A stretch of 64,000 nucleotides of DNA from JBDSKH01 sp050245915. Lineage in GTDB: Bacteria; Actinomycetota; Actinomycetes; Actinomycetales; Microbacteriaceae. The position numbers and the translations under genes were made by a program. Positions 33,719 to 42,420 of this stretch are shown here, in pieces. The stretch spans positions 62,001 through 126,000 of the forward strand of contig JBFWWZ010000001.1 in assembly GCA_050245915.1 (NCBI GenBank). Direction: 5' to 3'. The notes below the pieces were generated by a model. That model was not told the DNA's origin, made no database searches, and saw only the letters and a list, made by a program, of their open reading frames with translations. The first letter of the stretch is position 1. Every line of letters starts with the position of its first letter.

Positions 33719-34149
33719 GTTCCCGACGCTATCGCTCCGGGTGCGGCACCCACCATGAGCAGAGCGGGCTCGGAGCAGTCTCGGAGGACTGCCCGCATAA
33801 AGGGGGACCGGCGGGGTACACGCCCCCCGTGTACCCCTTTTTGAGCGGGGTTAACCCGACGGGAATTCGCTGTTTGCGGCAAAAACCCTGATCAGAGGAC
33901 GGGTCGGAACGTTCTGCCCCCATAAGGGTGGGCACCCGGAGTGGGGCACGGCGTCCCCTTTGTCCGCACTAAGGGGGACCGTAGTGTCTTTGTCGGGGGA
34001 AATCACAAATCTTCCCCGGCCCACCCAGGCCGGTCACCTGAAAACCCGCACTCACTCGAACGCCTCATCGTCGGCGGCCGGACCACCCAAGGTCCAGCAC
34101 GGCCGCCGGCAGGCGGGCATCACCACGATGCCAGGAAAGGAACACCGTA
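33719..34149. promoter_or_regulatory. 431-bp regulatory region before the SipW-type cluster
   Basis: No credible gene. Contents, left to right: glgE -10 (TAGCGT, minus strand, 33731-33726); CCCGC-ATAAA-GGGGG at 33792-33806; a plus-strand terminator-like hairpin at 33813-33842; the palindrome CCCCCATAAGGGTG at 33917-33930, matching sites before the DUF1023 gene; TTGTCC (33960-33965) with TAGTGT (33982-33987) as a promoter candidate, its spacer holding CGC-ACTAA-GGGGG; and a Shine-Dalgarno AAAGGAAC before the ATG at 34150. Confidence 0.5.
33813..33842 (+). terminator. terminator-like hairpin upstream of the SipW-type cluster
   Basis: Perfect 10-bp stem GGGGTACACG (33813-33822) / CGTGTACCCC (33828-33837), 5-nt C loop, followed by TTTTT (33838-33842). 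It reads on the plus strand although no plus-strand gene precedes it, so it may attenuate a leader transcript or insulate the cluster. Confidence 0.75.
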
Positions 34150-34779
34150 ATGAACAAGCTCGTCAAGGGAGCCATCGCCGGTGCCGCCGGCATCGTCCTC
34201 CTCATGGGAGGCGCGGGCTCGCTCGCTTACTGGAACGACACGGCTCAGGCCGGGCCGGCTTCGGGCAGCAACTCCATCACCGCAGGCACCCTGACCATCA
34301 CGGCGCAGAACGCGGGCACCTGGACCAAGGGCATGTACAACAACGCCGGCACGCAGACCGTTGCGCCCGCCGCCGTCGCCAACCTGTCGAACGTCCGCAT
34401 CGTCCCCGGCAACCGCCTCGTGTACACCCAGGTGTTCAACGTCGTCGGCACCGGTGATGACCTGTTCTTCACCATCGGCAGCACCAACGGCGCCGTGACC
34501 GCGGCCTCCGCCAGCGCCGCCGACACCGCGCTCGCCGCGGCGATCAACGGCTCCGGCACGACCGCCTTCTCGGTCGGCTCGGTCACGGGCGGCACCGTCG
34601 TCGCGGCGACCACGCCCGGCGTCTACAAGGTGAGCTCGAACGCGGGCACCGCCGCCACCATCACGGTCACCTGGACGATCAACTTCCCGTTCGGCGCCGC
34701 GGTGGACAACACCACCAAGACCGGCGCGGTCAACCTGTCGCAGGGTTCCATCACCCTCACCCAGGTCGCGGCCCCGTAA
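34150..34779 (+). CDS. exported protein with SipW-type signal region
   Basis: 209 residues. The N-terminus MNKLVKGAIAGAAGIVLLMG leads to GSLAYWNDTAQAG, the Gly/Ser-x-Ala-Tyr-Trp context seen in SipW/TasA-camelysin-type exported proteins. The mature part is Thr/Ala/Gly/Val-rich beta protein with the group motif IVPGNRLVYTQVF. It is first of five closely spaced genes ending in a Ser-His signal peptidase, its likely processing enzyme. A strong hairpin after its stop suggests it is expressed above the others, as expected for a major surface or fibre subunit. Role inferred from family and context. Confidence 0.85.
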   Translation: MNKLVKGAIAGAAGIVLLMGGAGSLAYWNDTAQAGPASGSNSITAGTLTITAQNAGTWTKGMYNNAGTQTVAPAAVANLSNVRIVPGNRLVYTQVFNVVGTGDDLFFTIGSTNGAVTAASASAADTALAAAINGSGTTAFSVGSVTGGTVVAATTPGVYKVSSNAGTAATITVTWTINFPFGAAVDNTTKTGAVNLSQGSITLTQVAAP

Positions 34780-34788
34780 GCCGCCGAC

Positions 34789-34832
34789 GGGGAGCCGGGC
34801 GCGCGTCGTCCGCGACGAAGGCCCGGCTCCCC
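34789..34832 (+). terminator. intra-operon hairpin (partial terminator) after the first exported protein
   Basis: Perfect 12-bp stem GGGGAGCCGGGC (34789-34800) / GCCCGGCTCCCC (34821-34832) with a 20-nt partly paired loop and no T tract. Likely a 3'-end stabiliser or attenuator. Confidence 0.7.
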
Positions 34833-34878
34833 GCCCACGGTCACCCCACCCGTCACCCGCGAACAAACGGAAACGATC

Positions 34879-35496
34879 ATGGACACGAAGCGCAGCGCGA
34901 ACCGGCCCGGCCGGCACGTGCTCGAGCCGGCCTCCCGCCGACCCGCGCGTCGTGTCCGTCTCCGTTTCCCGCGCATCACGCCCGCCAAGATCCTCGCCTC
35001 CGCGGTCGCCATCCTGATCGGCGTCTTCGGAGCCGTCACCGCGGCCGCCGGCAGCTTCGCGTATCTGAACGCCAGCGCCCCGGTCGGCGCCGCATCCACC
35101 GTCACCGCGGGCACCAGCACCATCACCCTGCAGCAGGGCGCCGGAGCAGCCGGCTCGACGATCACGATGTCGAACACCGTCTGGAACCGCATGCTCCCCG
35201 GCGACTTCGTCGGTCAGTCGCTGACGATCAACAACACCGGCGACGCCGTGCTCGCCGTCTCCACCCGCCTGTCCTCCACGATCGCGTGGGACATCCGCGT
35301 GGCCGCCGGGGCATGCCCGGGCACCCAGCTCGCCGGCGCCGCGCAGACCACGACCGCGACCGCGCTCGCGACGCTCGCCGCCGGCGCCTCCACCACCGTA
35401 TGCGTGCAGGCCGCCCTTCCGGTCACCGCAGCGAACAGCGCCCAGGGCACCAGCCCCGTCGTCAACCTGATCGTGGACGGGGTGCAGGTCCCGTGA
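34879..35496 (+). CDS. second exported protein with SipW-type signal region
   Basis: 205 residues. A long basic N-terminus (about 38 residues), one hydrophobic segment (ILASAVAILIGVFGAVTAAA), then GSFAYLNASAPVGAAS, parallel to the first protein. The mature region has TAGTSTITLQQG, MLPGDFVGQSLTINNTGDA (the xPGD...NTG motif of TasA-like folds) and a pair of cysteines. Located 99 nt after the first gene beyond a hairpin; overlaps the next gene by 4 nt (GTGA). Probably a minor subunit or partner. Confidence 0.82.
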   Translation: MDTKRSANRPGRHVLEPASRRPARRVRLRFPRITPAKILASAVAILIGVFGAVTAAAGSFAYLNASAPVGAASTVTAGTSTITLQQGAGAAGSTITMSNTVWNRMLPGDFVGQSLTINNTGDAVLAVSTRLSSTIAWDIRVAAGACPGTQLAGAAQTTTATALATLAAGASTTVCVQAALPVTAANSAQGTSPVVNLIVDGVQVP

Positions 35497-36884
35497 GCAT
35501 CCTGACCCGCGCCCGCGCCGGCATCATCGCCGCCATCGTCACCTTCGCGGTGCTCGCCGGGGCCGGAGCCGGCTACGCCTACTGGTCCACCGCCGCACAG
35601 GCGACCCTCGGCGTCGGCGCCGCCACCCTGACGACCACCGCGAGCGGCTGGGCGACCAGCACGCTCGGCAACGAGACGATCTCGGCCACGAGCAGCAACA
35701 CGCTGACCACCACGGGCAGCATCACGATCACCAACACCACCAACACCACCAGCACCCAGAGTCAGACTCTCTCCGCGACCTTCTCGCGCCAGTCCGGCAG
35801 CGCCGTGCTCGCGGGTGCGACGACGCTGACCGTCTGGGCGGTGGCGTCCACGGCAGCCTGCACGACCGCGGCCACCCCGACCAGCCCGACGAGCGGCACC
35901 TGGTCCGCGGGTGTCACGGTCACCGCCTCGCTCGCCCCCGGCGCGTCGCAGGTCTACTGCCTGCGCAACACGATCGCCGACCGCCAGAGTGCCGCGGACG
36001 CATCCGGCACCCTGACCTTCACCCCTCAGGTCGCCGCGACGCTGAGCGAGTCCAACTTCACCGCCACGGCAACCACCGCGAGCACCATCTCCACCCGGTA
36101 CGTGTACCCGCTCGCGGACATCAGCGCCGCCTACTGGTACTACGTGATCCGCGCCGACACGAACTGGTGCTGGGACGTGAGCGGGTCCGGTAACACCGAC
36201 GGTTCGCTGATGATCTCGTGGGGGTGCAAGAACAACGCCGACACCAACCAGGACTGGCGGTTCATGGACGCCGACGACGACGGCTACGGCGACATCCAGC
36301 CGCGTCACGCCACCAACCTGCGCGTCTCGGCCGCGGCATCCACCACCTCCGGTTCGGCCGTCGACATGCGCACGGCCGCCACCACCACGGCGGTGCAGCA
36401 GTGGCAGGAGCAGCTGGTCGCCGCGGACACCTACCAGTTCGTGAACAAGTACTCCGGCCTGTGCCTCAGCGCGCCCGCCACCAGCGCCGGTGTCATGACG
36501 CAGGTCACCTGCGACGGCGGCGACGACCAGAAGTTCACTCTGACGCAGCGCGCGGTGATCGGCCTCACCGCTTTCACCTGCGCCAACTACGGGGGCAACG
36601 GCAACAACCGTTCGGTGCAGTACAGCTGGAGCACCGACTACACGACCGGGACGTTGACCTTCCAGGCGAAGCTGAACTCGAGCGGCACCTGGACGACCCT
36701 CGGGACGACGTCCGGGACCGCGTTCTCGTTCGCCTCGCCGGTCGGCCTGCCGTTCACCTCCTCGACGGGGACGTACAACGTGCGAGTGCTCAACAGCGCG
36801 AACGACGTCGTCGCCACCGACGACATCACCGTCAGCCGCACCGGCAACATTTTCACCGGGTACAACTACTACGCGCGGTGCTGA
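35493..36884 (+). CDS. exported SipW-type protein with ricin-B lectin-like module
   Basis: 463 residues, GTG start. Signal region AGAGAGYAYWSTAAQATLG, a Thr-rich beta domain (to about residue 200), then a beta-trefoil-like region (about 210-350) with YYVIRADTNWCWDVSGSG, NQDWRFMD, VQQWQEQLV and FVNKYSGLCLSAPATS, including the Q-x-W and Gly-Leu-Cys-Leu marks of ricin-B carbohydrate-binding modules. The last about 110 residues form another beta domain. Likely a cell-surface lectin displayed with the two smaller proteins; the sugar bound is unknown. Confidence 0.84.
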   Translation: MSILTRARAGIIAAIVTFAVLAGAGAGYAYWSTAAQATLGVGAATLTTTASGWATSTLGNETISATSSNTLTTTGSITITNTTNTTSTQSQTLSATFSRQSGSAVLAGATTLTVWAVASTAACTTAATPTSPTSGTWSAGVTVTASLAPGASQVYCLRNTIADRQSAADASGTLTFTPQVAATLSESNFTATATTASTISTRYVYPLADISAAYWYYVIRADTNWCWDVSGSGNTDGSLMISWGCKNNADTNQDWRFMDADDDGYGDIQPRHATNLRVSAAASTTSGSAVDMRTAATTTAVQQWQEQLVAADTYQFVNKYSGLCLSAPATSAGVMTQVTCDGGDDQKFTLTQRAVIGLTAFTCANYGGNGNNRSVQYSWSTDYTTGTLTFQAKLNSSGTWTTLGTTSGTAFSFASPVGLPFTSSTGTYNVRVLNSANDVVATDDITVSRTGNIFTGYNYYARC

Positions 36885-36885
36885 C

Positions 36886-37752
36886 ATGAGCAGGGCATCC
36901 GTCGCGCAGGCTGTGCTGATCGGGATCCTGGTGGTCGCCATCGGGGTCGTGTTCGGCGCCGCCGTGCCCGCGCACGCGGCGCCCAAGCCGATCGGGCTGT
37001 CCACCGACGGCGTCACCTTCACCGACACCCTTCCGTCGTCGGTGTTCGGGGGTGCGCTGATCGTGCCGGGGAAGCCCGTCACCCGCACCTTCTGGGTCAA
37101 GAACCAGGCGGCGGACGCGGGCAACCTCGCCGTCGCGCTCACCGACGTCACCGGCACCGACAGCACGTTCCTCGGCGCGCTGTCCCTGCAGCTGACCGCG
37201 GGCGCCACCACCGGGCCGTCCGCGGTGTTCGCCACCGCGAACCCGTGCCGTTCCCTCATCTCCGGAGTGACGCTCGCATCGGGGGCGATCGTGCGCGTCG
37301 ACGCCACCCTGACCCTGTCGTCGGCGCTGAGCGGCGTCACGTCGCAGGGATCCGTCGGCGGCTTCAAGATGCCCGTCACCCTCACCAGCACCGACGTCGC
37401 CGCGCCCGACGGCTGCACCGCGTCCGGCGGCGGCGGAACGGGCGGAGGCACGGGAGGCGGCGGCAGCGGAGGCGCCGGCAGCAGCAGCGGAGGCACGGGC
37501 ACCCACCACTCCACGCCCGGGACGATCGACACGACCACGATCAGCGGGGCCGCCGACGGCACCGTGCCGGAAGCGGAGGCCGGCCTGCCCGACGCGAACG
37601 GCAGCGGATACGTCTACGCCACCCGCATCATCCCGAACACCGGCAGGTTCTACCAGGAGTACGACATCATCGGATGGCTCGCCCTGCTGGTGCTGAGCGG
37701 TATCGTCGCATGGTGGCGTTCACGCCGCGAGCCGGAGGACACCTACCGATGA
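36886..37752 (+). CDS. exported protein with C-terminal membrane anchor
   Basis: 288 residues. A standard Sec signal peptide ending VPAHAA, an Ig/TasA-like domain (IVPGKPVTRTFWVKNQAADAG), a Gly/Ser linker, and a C-terminal IPNTG followed by a hydrophobic helix (IIGWLALLVLSGIVAWW) and RSRRE. The end resembles an LPxTG sorting signal with Ile in place of Leu, but it may be a plain anchor; no sortase gene is in the window. Starts 1 nt after the lectin gene and overlaps the peptidase gene (ATGA). Probably anchors the secreted complex. Confidence 0.82.
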   Translation: MSRASVAQAVLIGILVVAIGVVFGAAVPAHAAPKPIGLSTDGVTFTDTLPSSVFGGALIVPGKPVTRTFWVKNQAADAGNLAVALTDVTGTDSTFLGALSLQLTAGATTGPSAVFATANPCRSLISGVTLASGAIVRVDATLTLSSALSGVTSQGSVGGFKMPVTLTSTDVAAPDGCTASGGGGTGGGTGGGGSGGAGSSSGGTGTHHSTPGTIDTTTISGAADGTVPEAEAGLPDANGSGYVYATRIIPNTGRFYQEYDIIGWLALLVLSGIVAWWRSRREPEDTYR

Positions 37753-38372
37753 CCACCACCGAACGCGGACGCCGGCGACTCACCAAAGAGCACGGGCTGC
37801 TGTACTACATCGGCCTCGGCCTGAGCTTCGGCCTGCTCGCGCTCGTGCTGCTGCTCGCGGCCGTCGTCGTCATCGTGCCCGCAGCCACCCGGTCGACGCC
37901 GTACACCATCCTCACCAGCTCGATGGAGCCCGGCCTCCCACCCGGCACCCTCGTCATCGTGAAGCCGATCGACCCGCAAGACATCCACATCGGCACCATC
38001 GTCACCTACCAGCTCGACTCCGGCGAACCGGCGGTGGTCACCCACCGGGTCATCGAGATCCAGGGACCCAACCTGCCGGGCGGCGACCCCACCTTCATCA
38101 CCAAAGGTGACGCCAACTCCGCGCCCGACGCCAAACCGGTCATGACCGTCCAACTCCGGGGTGCCGTCTGGTACTCGGTCCCGTACGTCGGCTGGATCAA
38201 CAACGTCGTCAACGGCGACCTGCGCGCCATCGTCATCCCGATCGTCGCGGGGCTGCTGTTCCTCTACGCCGGATGGATGCTCGTCTCCAGCCGCATCGAA
38301 CGGCGGCGGCGGCGCCGCCGGGAGGAAGCGGAAGCGCGCGACCGCGAGATCGTCCGCGGCACGAGCGCGTAA
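37749..38372 (+). CDS. signal peptidase I of the Ser-His (SipW/ER-like) type
   Basis: 207 residues: an N-terminal membrane segment (about 20-48), catalytic box TSSMEPGL with Ser58, then VTHRVIEI with His99 where LepB has Lys, KGDANSAPD with Asp121, and a second membrane segment (about 162-180) followed by a basic tail. The Ser-His dyad and C-terminal helix are features of S26B peptidases such as SipW, which mature TasA-type proteins. Being last gene of the cluster, it most likely processes the three proteins encoded before it. Confidence 0.9.
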   Translation: MTTTERGRRRLTKEHGLLYYIGLGLSFGLLALVLLLAAVVVIVPAATRSTPYTILTSSMEPGLPPGTLVIVKPIDPQDIHIGTIVTYQLDSGEPAVVTHRVIEIQGPNLPGGDPTFITKGDANSAPDAKPVMTVQLRGAVWYSVPYVGWINNVVNGDLRAIVIPIVAGLLFLYAGWMLVSSRIERRRRRRREEAEARDREIVRGTSA

Positions 38373-38407
38373 CGCGCCGGTCACATCGCTGACCTAGGGT
38401 TGAGCGG

Positions 38408-40972
38408 GTGAAAGCCATCCGCCGGTTCACCGTCCGCACCGTCCTTCCCGAGTCGCTCAGCGGCCTCGAAGAGCTGGCCGCGAACCTCCGCTGGTCGTGG
38501 CATCAGCCGACGCTCGACCTGTTCCGGGATATCGCACCCGACCTGTGGGCGGAGCAGGGCAAAGACCCCATCGGCCTGCTCGGCGCGGTCCCCGCGGCAC
38601 GGCTCCGGGAGCTCGCGGGCGATGAGTCGTTCGTCGCCCGCGTCACCGGCCTCCTCGGCGACCTGCACGCCTACCTCGAGCAGCCGCGCTGGTATCAGGG
38701 CCTCGGCGCCGGGACCGCCGGCACCATCGCCTACTTCTCGCCCGAGTTCGGCATCGCGGCAGCGCTGCCGCAGTACTCCGGCGGCCTCGGCATCCTCGCC
38801 GGCGACCACCTGAAGAGCGCGTCCGACCTCGGGGTGCCGATCGTCGGCGTCGGGCTCTTCTACCGGGCCGGCTACTTCCGTCAGGCGATCTCGCGCGACG
38901 GCTGGCAGCAGGAGAGCTACCCCGTCCTCGACCCCGACGGCCTGCCGATGGGTGTGCTGCGGCATCCCGACGGCTCGCCCGCCTCCGTCGAGCTGGCGCT
39001 CCCCGGCGGCGAGAAGCTGACCGCCCGCATCTGGCAGCAGCACGTCGGCCGCGTGTGCCTTCTGCTGCTCGACACCGACGTCCCCGAGAACACCGAGAAC
39101 CTGCGCGGGGTCACCGACCGGCTCTACGGCGGGGGCGGCGAGCATCGCCTGCTGCAGGAACTGCTGCTCGGCGTCGGCGGGTCACGCGCGGTGAAGCTCT
39201 ACACGGCGCTCGCCGGAGTGCCGCAGGCCGAGGTCTTCCATACCAACGAAGGTCACGCCGGATTCCAGGGACTCGACCGCATCAGCGACCTCGTCGCCGA
39301 CGGCCTCACCTTCGCGGAGGCGCTCGAGGCGGTGCGCGCGTCCACCGTGTTCACCACCCACACCCCGGTTCCGGCGGGCATCGACAGGTTCGACGCCACG
39401 CTGATCGAACGGTACTTCTCGACCGATCTGGTTCCCGGTCTCGCCGTCGCCGACATCCTGGCCCTCGGCACCGAGGACTACGAAGGCGGCGACCCTGCCG
39501 TCTTCAACATGGCGGTCATGGGCCTGCGGCTGGCCCAGCGCGCCAACGGGGTCTCCAAACTGCACGGCGACGTGTCACGCCACATGTTCGGGGAGCTCTG
39601 GCCCGGGTTCGATGCCGACGACGTGCCGATCACCTCCGTCACCAACGGCGTGCACGCCCCCACCTGGACCGACCCGCAGGTGCGCGAGCTGGCCGAATCG
39701 CGGCTCGGCACCTCCGACACCACCGCGGCCGACTGGTCGAGCGACGCGGTGACGGATGCCGAACTCTGGGCCCTGCGCGGACGGTTGCGGCAGCAGCTGG
39801 TCACCGACGCCCGCGCCCGGATGTCCGCCTCGTACGCCGAGAACTACCCCGGAAGCAGCCGCCCGAAATGGTTCGACGGCCTCCTCGACCCCGAGATCCT
39901 CACCATCGGCTTCGCCCGGCGCGTGCCCACCTACAAGCGGCTGACCCTCATGCTGCACGACCCGGAGCGCCTGCGCGCGCTGCTCACGCATCCGGAACGT
40001 CCGGTGCAGCTCGTGATCGCCGGCAAATCCCACCCCGCCGACGACCAGGGCAAGCAGCTGATCCAGAAACTGGTCGAGTTCTCGCAGGAGCCGGACGTGC
40101 GGGAGCGCATCGTGTTCCTGCCGAACTACGACATCGGGATGGCGCAGCTGCTCTACCCCGGAACCGACGTCTGGCTGAACAACCCTCTGCGACCGCTCGA
40201 GGCATGCGGCACGTCGGGCATGAAGGCGGCGCTCAACGGGTCGCTGAACCTGTCGATCTCGGACGGCTGGTGGGCGGAGTACTCCGACGACGAGAACGGC
40301 TGGGTGATCCCGTCGGCCGACAGCGCGGGAGACGCCGCCGAACGCGATGCGCTCGAGGCGACCTCGATGTACGACCTCATCGAGCATCAGATCGCGCCGC
40401 AGTTCTACGACGACCGCACCCCGGAGGGCGTGCCGACGCGGTGGGTCGCTCACATCCGGCATACGCTCGCGACCCTGTCGCCCGAGCTCTCCGCCGACCG
40501 CATGGTGCGGGAGTACGTGGAACGGCTCTACCTCCCCGCCGCTCACGCCGGTCGCGCGGCGGACGCCTCCTCGTTCCAGGAGGCTCGCGCTCTCGCCGCC
40601 TGGAAGGCGCGGGTGCGTGCCGCCTGGCCGGGGGTGCATGTCGCCCACGTCGAATCCGGTGGCGTCGACGCGACGCCGCAGGTGGGGGAGCAGTTGCACG
40701 TCCGCGCCTTCGTCGAACTCGGCGAGCTCTCTCCCGACGATGTGGCGGTCGAACTCGTCCACGGTCACACGCGCGCGGGCGACACCCTCAGCGACGTGCA
40801 GCGCGAGCCCCTCGTGCTGGAGTCGCGCGAGCTCGGGCAGCCGGCGGTGTTCGCCGGGTCGGTGTCGTTCGACCGTGCGGGTTCCTTCGGCTACACGGTG
40901 CGCGTGGTTCCGAGCAATCCGGCGCTCGCGTCGTCGGCGGAGCTGGGTCTCGTGGCGGTGCCGGCGGGCTGA
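38408..40972 (+). CDS. glgP: alpha-glucan (glycogen) phosphorylase
   Basis: Releases glucose-1-phosphate from alpha-glucan ends. 854 residues of the DUF3417-containing phosphorylase subfamily: LEELAANLRWSWHQPT at the N-terminus, YFSPEFGIAAALPQYSGGLGILAGDHLKSA-type core (38745-38820), TNGVHAPTW, and the PLP-lysine motif EACGTSGMKAALNG. GTG at 38408; TAGGGT (38395-38400) begins 13 nt upstream, so it is expressed separately from the SipW-type cluster. It belongs with glgE/glgB upstream and glgX downstream. Confidence 0.93.
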   Translation: MKAIRRFTVRTVLPESLSGLEELAANLRWSWHQPTLDLFRDIAPDLWAEQGKDPIGLLGAVPAARLRELAGDESFVARVTGLLGDLHAYLEQPRWYQGLGAGTAGTIAYFSPEFGIAAALPQYSGGLGILAGDHLKSASDLGVPIVGVGLFYRAGYFRQAISRDGWQQESYPVLDPDGLPMGVLRHPDGSPASVELALPGGEKLTARIWQQHVGRVCLLLLDTDVPENTENLRGVTDRLYGGGGEHRLLQELLLGVGGSRAVKLYTALAGVPQAEVFHTNEGHAGFQGLDRISDLVADGLTFAEALEAVRASTVFTTHTPVPAGIDRFDATLIERYFSTDLVPGLAVADILALGTEDYEGGDPAVFNMAVMGLRLAQRANGVSKLHGDVSRHMFGELWPGFDADDVPITSVTNGVHAPTWTDPQVRELAESRLGTSDTTAADWSSDAVTDAELWALRGRLRQQLVTDARARMSASYAENYPGSSRPKWFDGLLDPEILTIGFARRVPTYKRLTLMLHDPERLRALLTHPERPVQLVIAGKSHPADDQGKQLIQKLVEFSQEPDVRERIVFLPNYDIGMAQLLYPGTDVWLNNPLRPLEACGTSGMKAALNGSLNLSISDGWWAEYSDDENGWVIPSADSAGDAAERDALEATSMYDLIEHQIAPQFYDDRTPEGVPTRWVAHIRHTLATLSPELSADRMVREYVERLYLPAAHAGRAADASSFQEARALAAWKARVRAAWPGVHVAHVESGGVDATPQVGEQLHVRAFVELGELSPDDVAVELVHGHTRAGDTLSDVQREPLVLESRELGQPAVFAGSVSFDRAGSFGYTVRVVPSNPALASSAELGLVAVPAG

Positions 40973-41022
40973 CCCCGGCATCCTGCCCCCGAACACTGCG
41001 ACTCATCCTCCCCACCGCAGAG

Positions 41023-41937
41023 ATGGATGCTGTTGTCCCGTGCGGTCGGCGTCGCACGATCCCGCGTCGTCGCGTCCGTGCACGGTGGAGCGTGGATGTC
41101 ACGGTTGCAGCCCGGCGGCACGGCGGGGTGGTTCGCACGTGTGAGCTCCGCCAGGCTGGGGCTTCCGCCCGCACGATCGCGGCAGCGGTGGAGTCCGGGC
41201 GCCTGGAACGGCTGCGCGTCGGCTGGTTCGCGCTGCCGCAGAGCCCGCCGGCGGTGAAGGATGCGCACCGGGTCGGAGGGCGGCCGGCGTGCGTGACCGT
41301 GGCCGACCTGCACGGACTATGGCTGCTCGACAGGCGAGGGCTGCATGTCGAGGTGACGGACACGCAGAGCCGGCTTCGATCCCCGGCCGGCACCGATCTC
41401 CGGTTGCACTGGACTGAGCACCCGGACGGCACCGAGCGCCGCGGTCAGCCACTGGTGACGGCGCTCGCCCAGATGTCGACCTGCTTGTCCCGGCTCGAGG
41501 CGATCTCCGCGATCGACTCAGCCTTGCACCGCAGGCTGGTGTCCGTCGCGCAGTTGTCCCGAGCCATGGGTTCCGCCCGGAACGTGACACTCGGCGCCTG
41601 TGATGGCAGGGCCGAGAGCGGGGTGGAATCGATCTTCCGGGTCCGCGCGTCGGAGGCGGGGTACGTGTTCCGAACGCAGGTGCCGACCGGCCGATGGCGG
41701 CTGGACTTCCTGTTCGGCGACCGGCTTGCGGTCGAGGTCGACGGCTCCGAATTCCATTCCGGGCACGAGGCCTTCGTCCGCGATCGCGCTCGGGATGCGT
41801 GGCACGCCGCGGTCGGGTACCACGTGCTGCGGTTCACGTACGACCAGGTGATCTACCGCTGGCATGAGGTCGCGTCGGTGCTGCAGCTGATGCACTCCCG
41901 CGGTGAACACCTCGGGCGTTCGCGGATCAGGAGATGA
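41023..41937 (+). CDS. DUF559/Vsr-like nuclease-fold protein
   Basis: 304 residues from the ATG at 41023. Residues about 25-75 form an AbiEi-like winged helix (RRHGGVVRTCELRQAG), and the C-terminal part carries a PD-(D/E)XK pattern, WRLDFLFGDRLAVEVDGSEF, typical of DUF559 proteins related to Vsr endonuclease. The role is unknown; such orphans are common in actinobacteria. The first about 23 residues are unusually Arg-rich, and GTG at 41092 is an alternative start; neither has a good Shine-Dalgarno. Confidence 0.75.
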   Translation: MDAVVPCGRRRTIPRRRVRARWSVDVTVAARRHGGVVRTCELRQAGASARTIAAAVESGRLERLRVGWFALPQSPPAVKDAHRVGGRPACVTVADLHGLWLLDRRGLHVEVTDTQSRLRSPAGTDLRLHWTEHPDGTERRGQPLVTALAQMSTCLSRLEAISAIDSALHRRLVSVAQLSRAMGSARNVTLGACDGRAESGVESIFRVRASEAGYVFRTQVPTGRWRLDFLFGDRLAVEVDGSEFHSGHEAFVRDRARDAWHAAVGYHVLRFTYDQVIYRWHEVASVLQLMHSRGEHLGRSRIRR

Positions 41938-42012
41938 GGCGGGACACGCCGCATGTCAGCGACCGCAGGCACCGTGTCGCCCAGGATCTCCTGAACGGCG
42001 TCCGAGCCGCGT

Positions 42013-42399
42013 TCAGCTCACGACCGCGTTCTGCAGCTCGGTGGTGAACGTGTCGATCCACTCCATGAACCACGTGTAGGCGAACACGGCGAGCACGATC
42101 AACCCGATCGTCACGAGGATGTGCACGATGCCGACGACGAGGCCGGCCTGCGCGATCGAGCGTCCGGTCTCGGTGTGCCCGGCATCCTGCAGTCTGCGCG
42201 CCTCGCGCAGCCCGACCACCGAGAACGCTGCACCGAGCAGCCCGTTGACCCCGACCGGGAAGATGAAGCCGCTGATCGAGATGATCAGCCCGATCCAGGC
42301 GAACGAGTTCGCGGGGGCGCGGCCGGGGGTGCCGAAGCGGGGGGCCGTGTTGTTCGGCGTCCAATATCCAGGATGCGGCGCAGGCGTCGGCACGGTCAT
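42013..42399 (-). CDS. DUF4190-type small membrane protein
   Basis: 128 residues: a Pro-rich cytoplasmic start, then two or three membrane helices (SFAWIGLIISISGFIFPVG, GLVVGIVHILVTIGLIVLAV) separated by a VGLREARRLQDAG-type loop, as in DUF4190 proteins. Function unknown. ATG at 42399; TACGAT on the minus strand starts at 42411, 12 nt upstream (leaderless). The protein encoded at 42891-43544 has the same module. Confidence 0.8.
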   Translation of the reverse strand: MTVPTPAPHPGYWTPNNTAPRFGTPGRAPANSFAWIGLIISISGFIFPVGVNGLLGAAFSVVGLREARRLQDAGHTETGRSIAQAGLVVGIVHILVTIGLIVLAVFAYTWFMEWIDTFTTELQNAVVS

Positions 42400-42420
42400 G
42401 CCAGCATCGTAGGCCCCGGC

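Noticed and set aside
33941..34457. Small plus-strand frames upstream of and overlapping the first SipW-type gene
   Set aside because: They lack ribosome sites and motifs and overlap the regulatory elements and a well-supported gene.
38408..40972. glgP as part of the SipW-type operon
   Set aside because: It has its own leaderless -10 (TAGGGT) after a 35-nt gap; co-transcription is possible but not needed.
39055..41937. 960-residue frame spanning glgP and the DUF559 gene
   Set aside because: The first two thirds are an out-of-frame reading of glgP; only the part after about 41023 has domain support.
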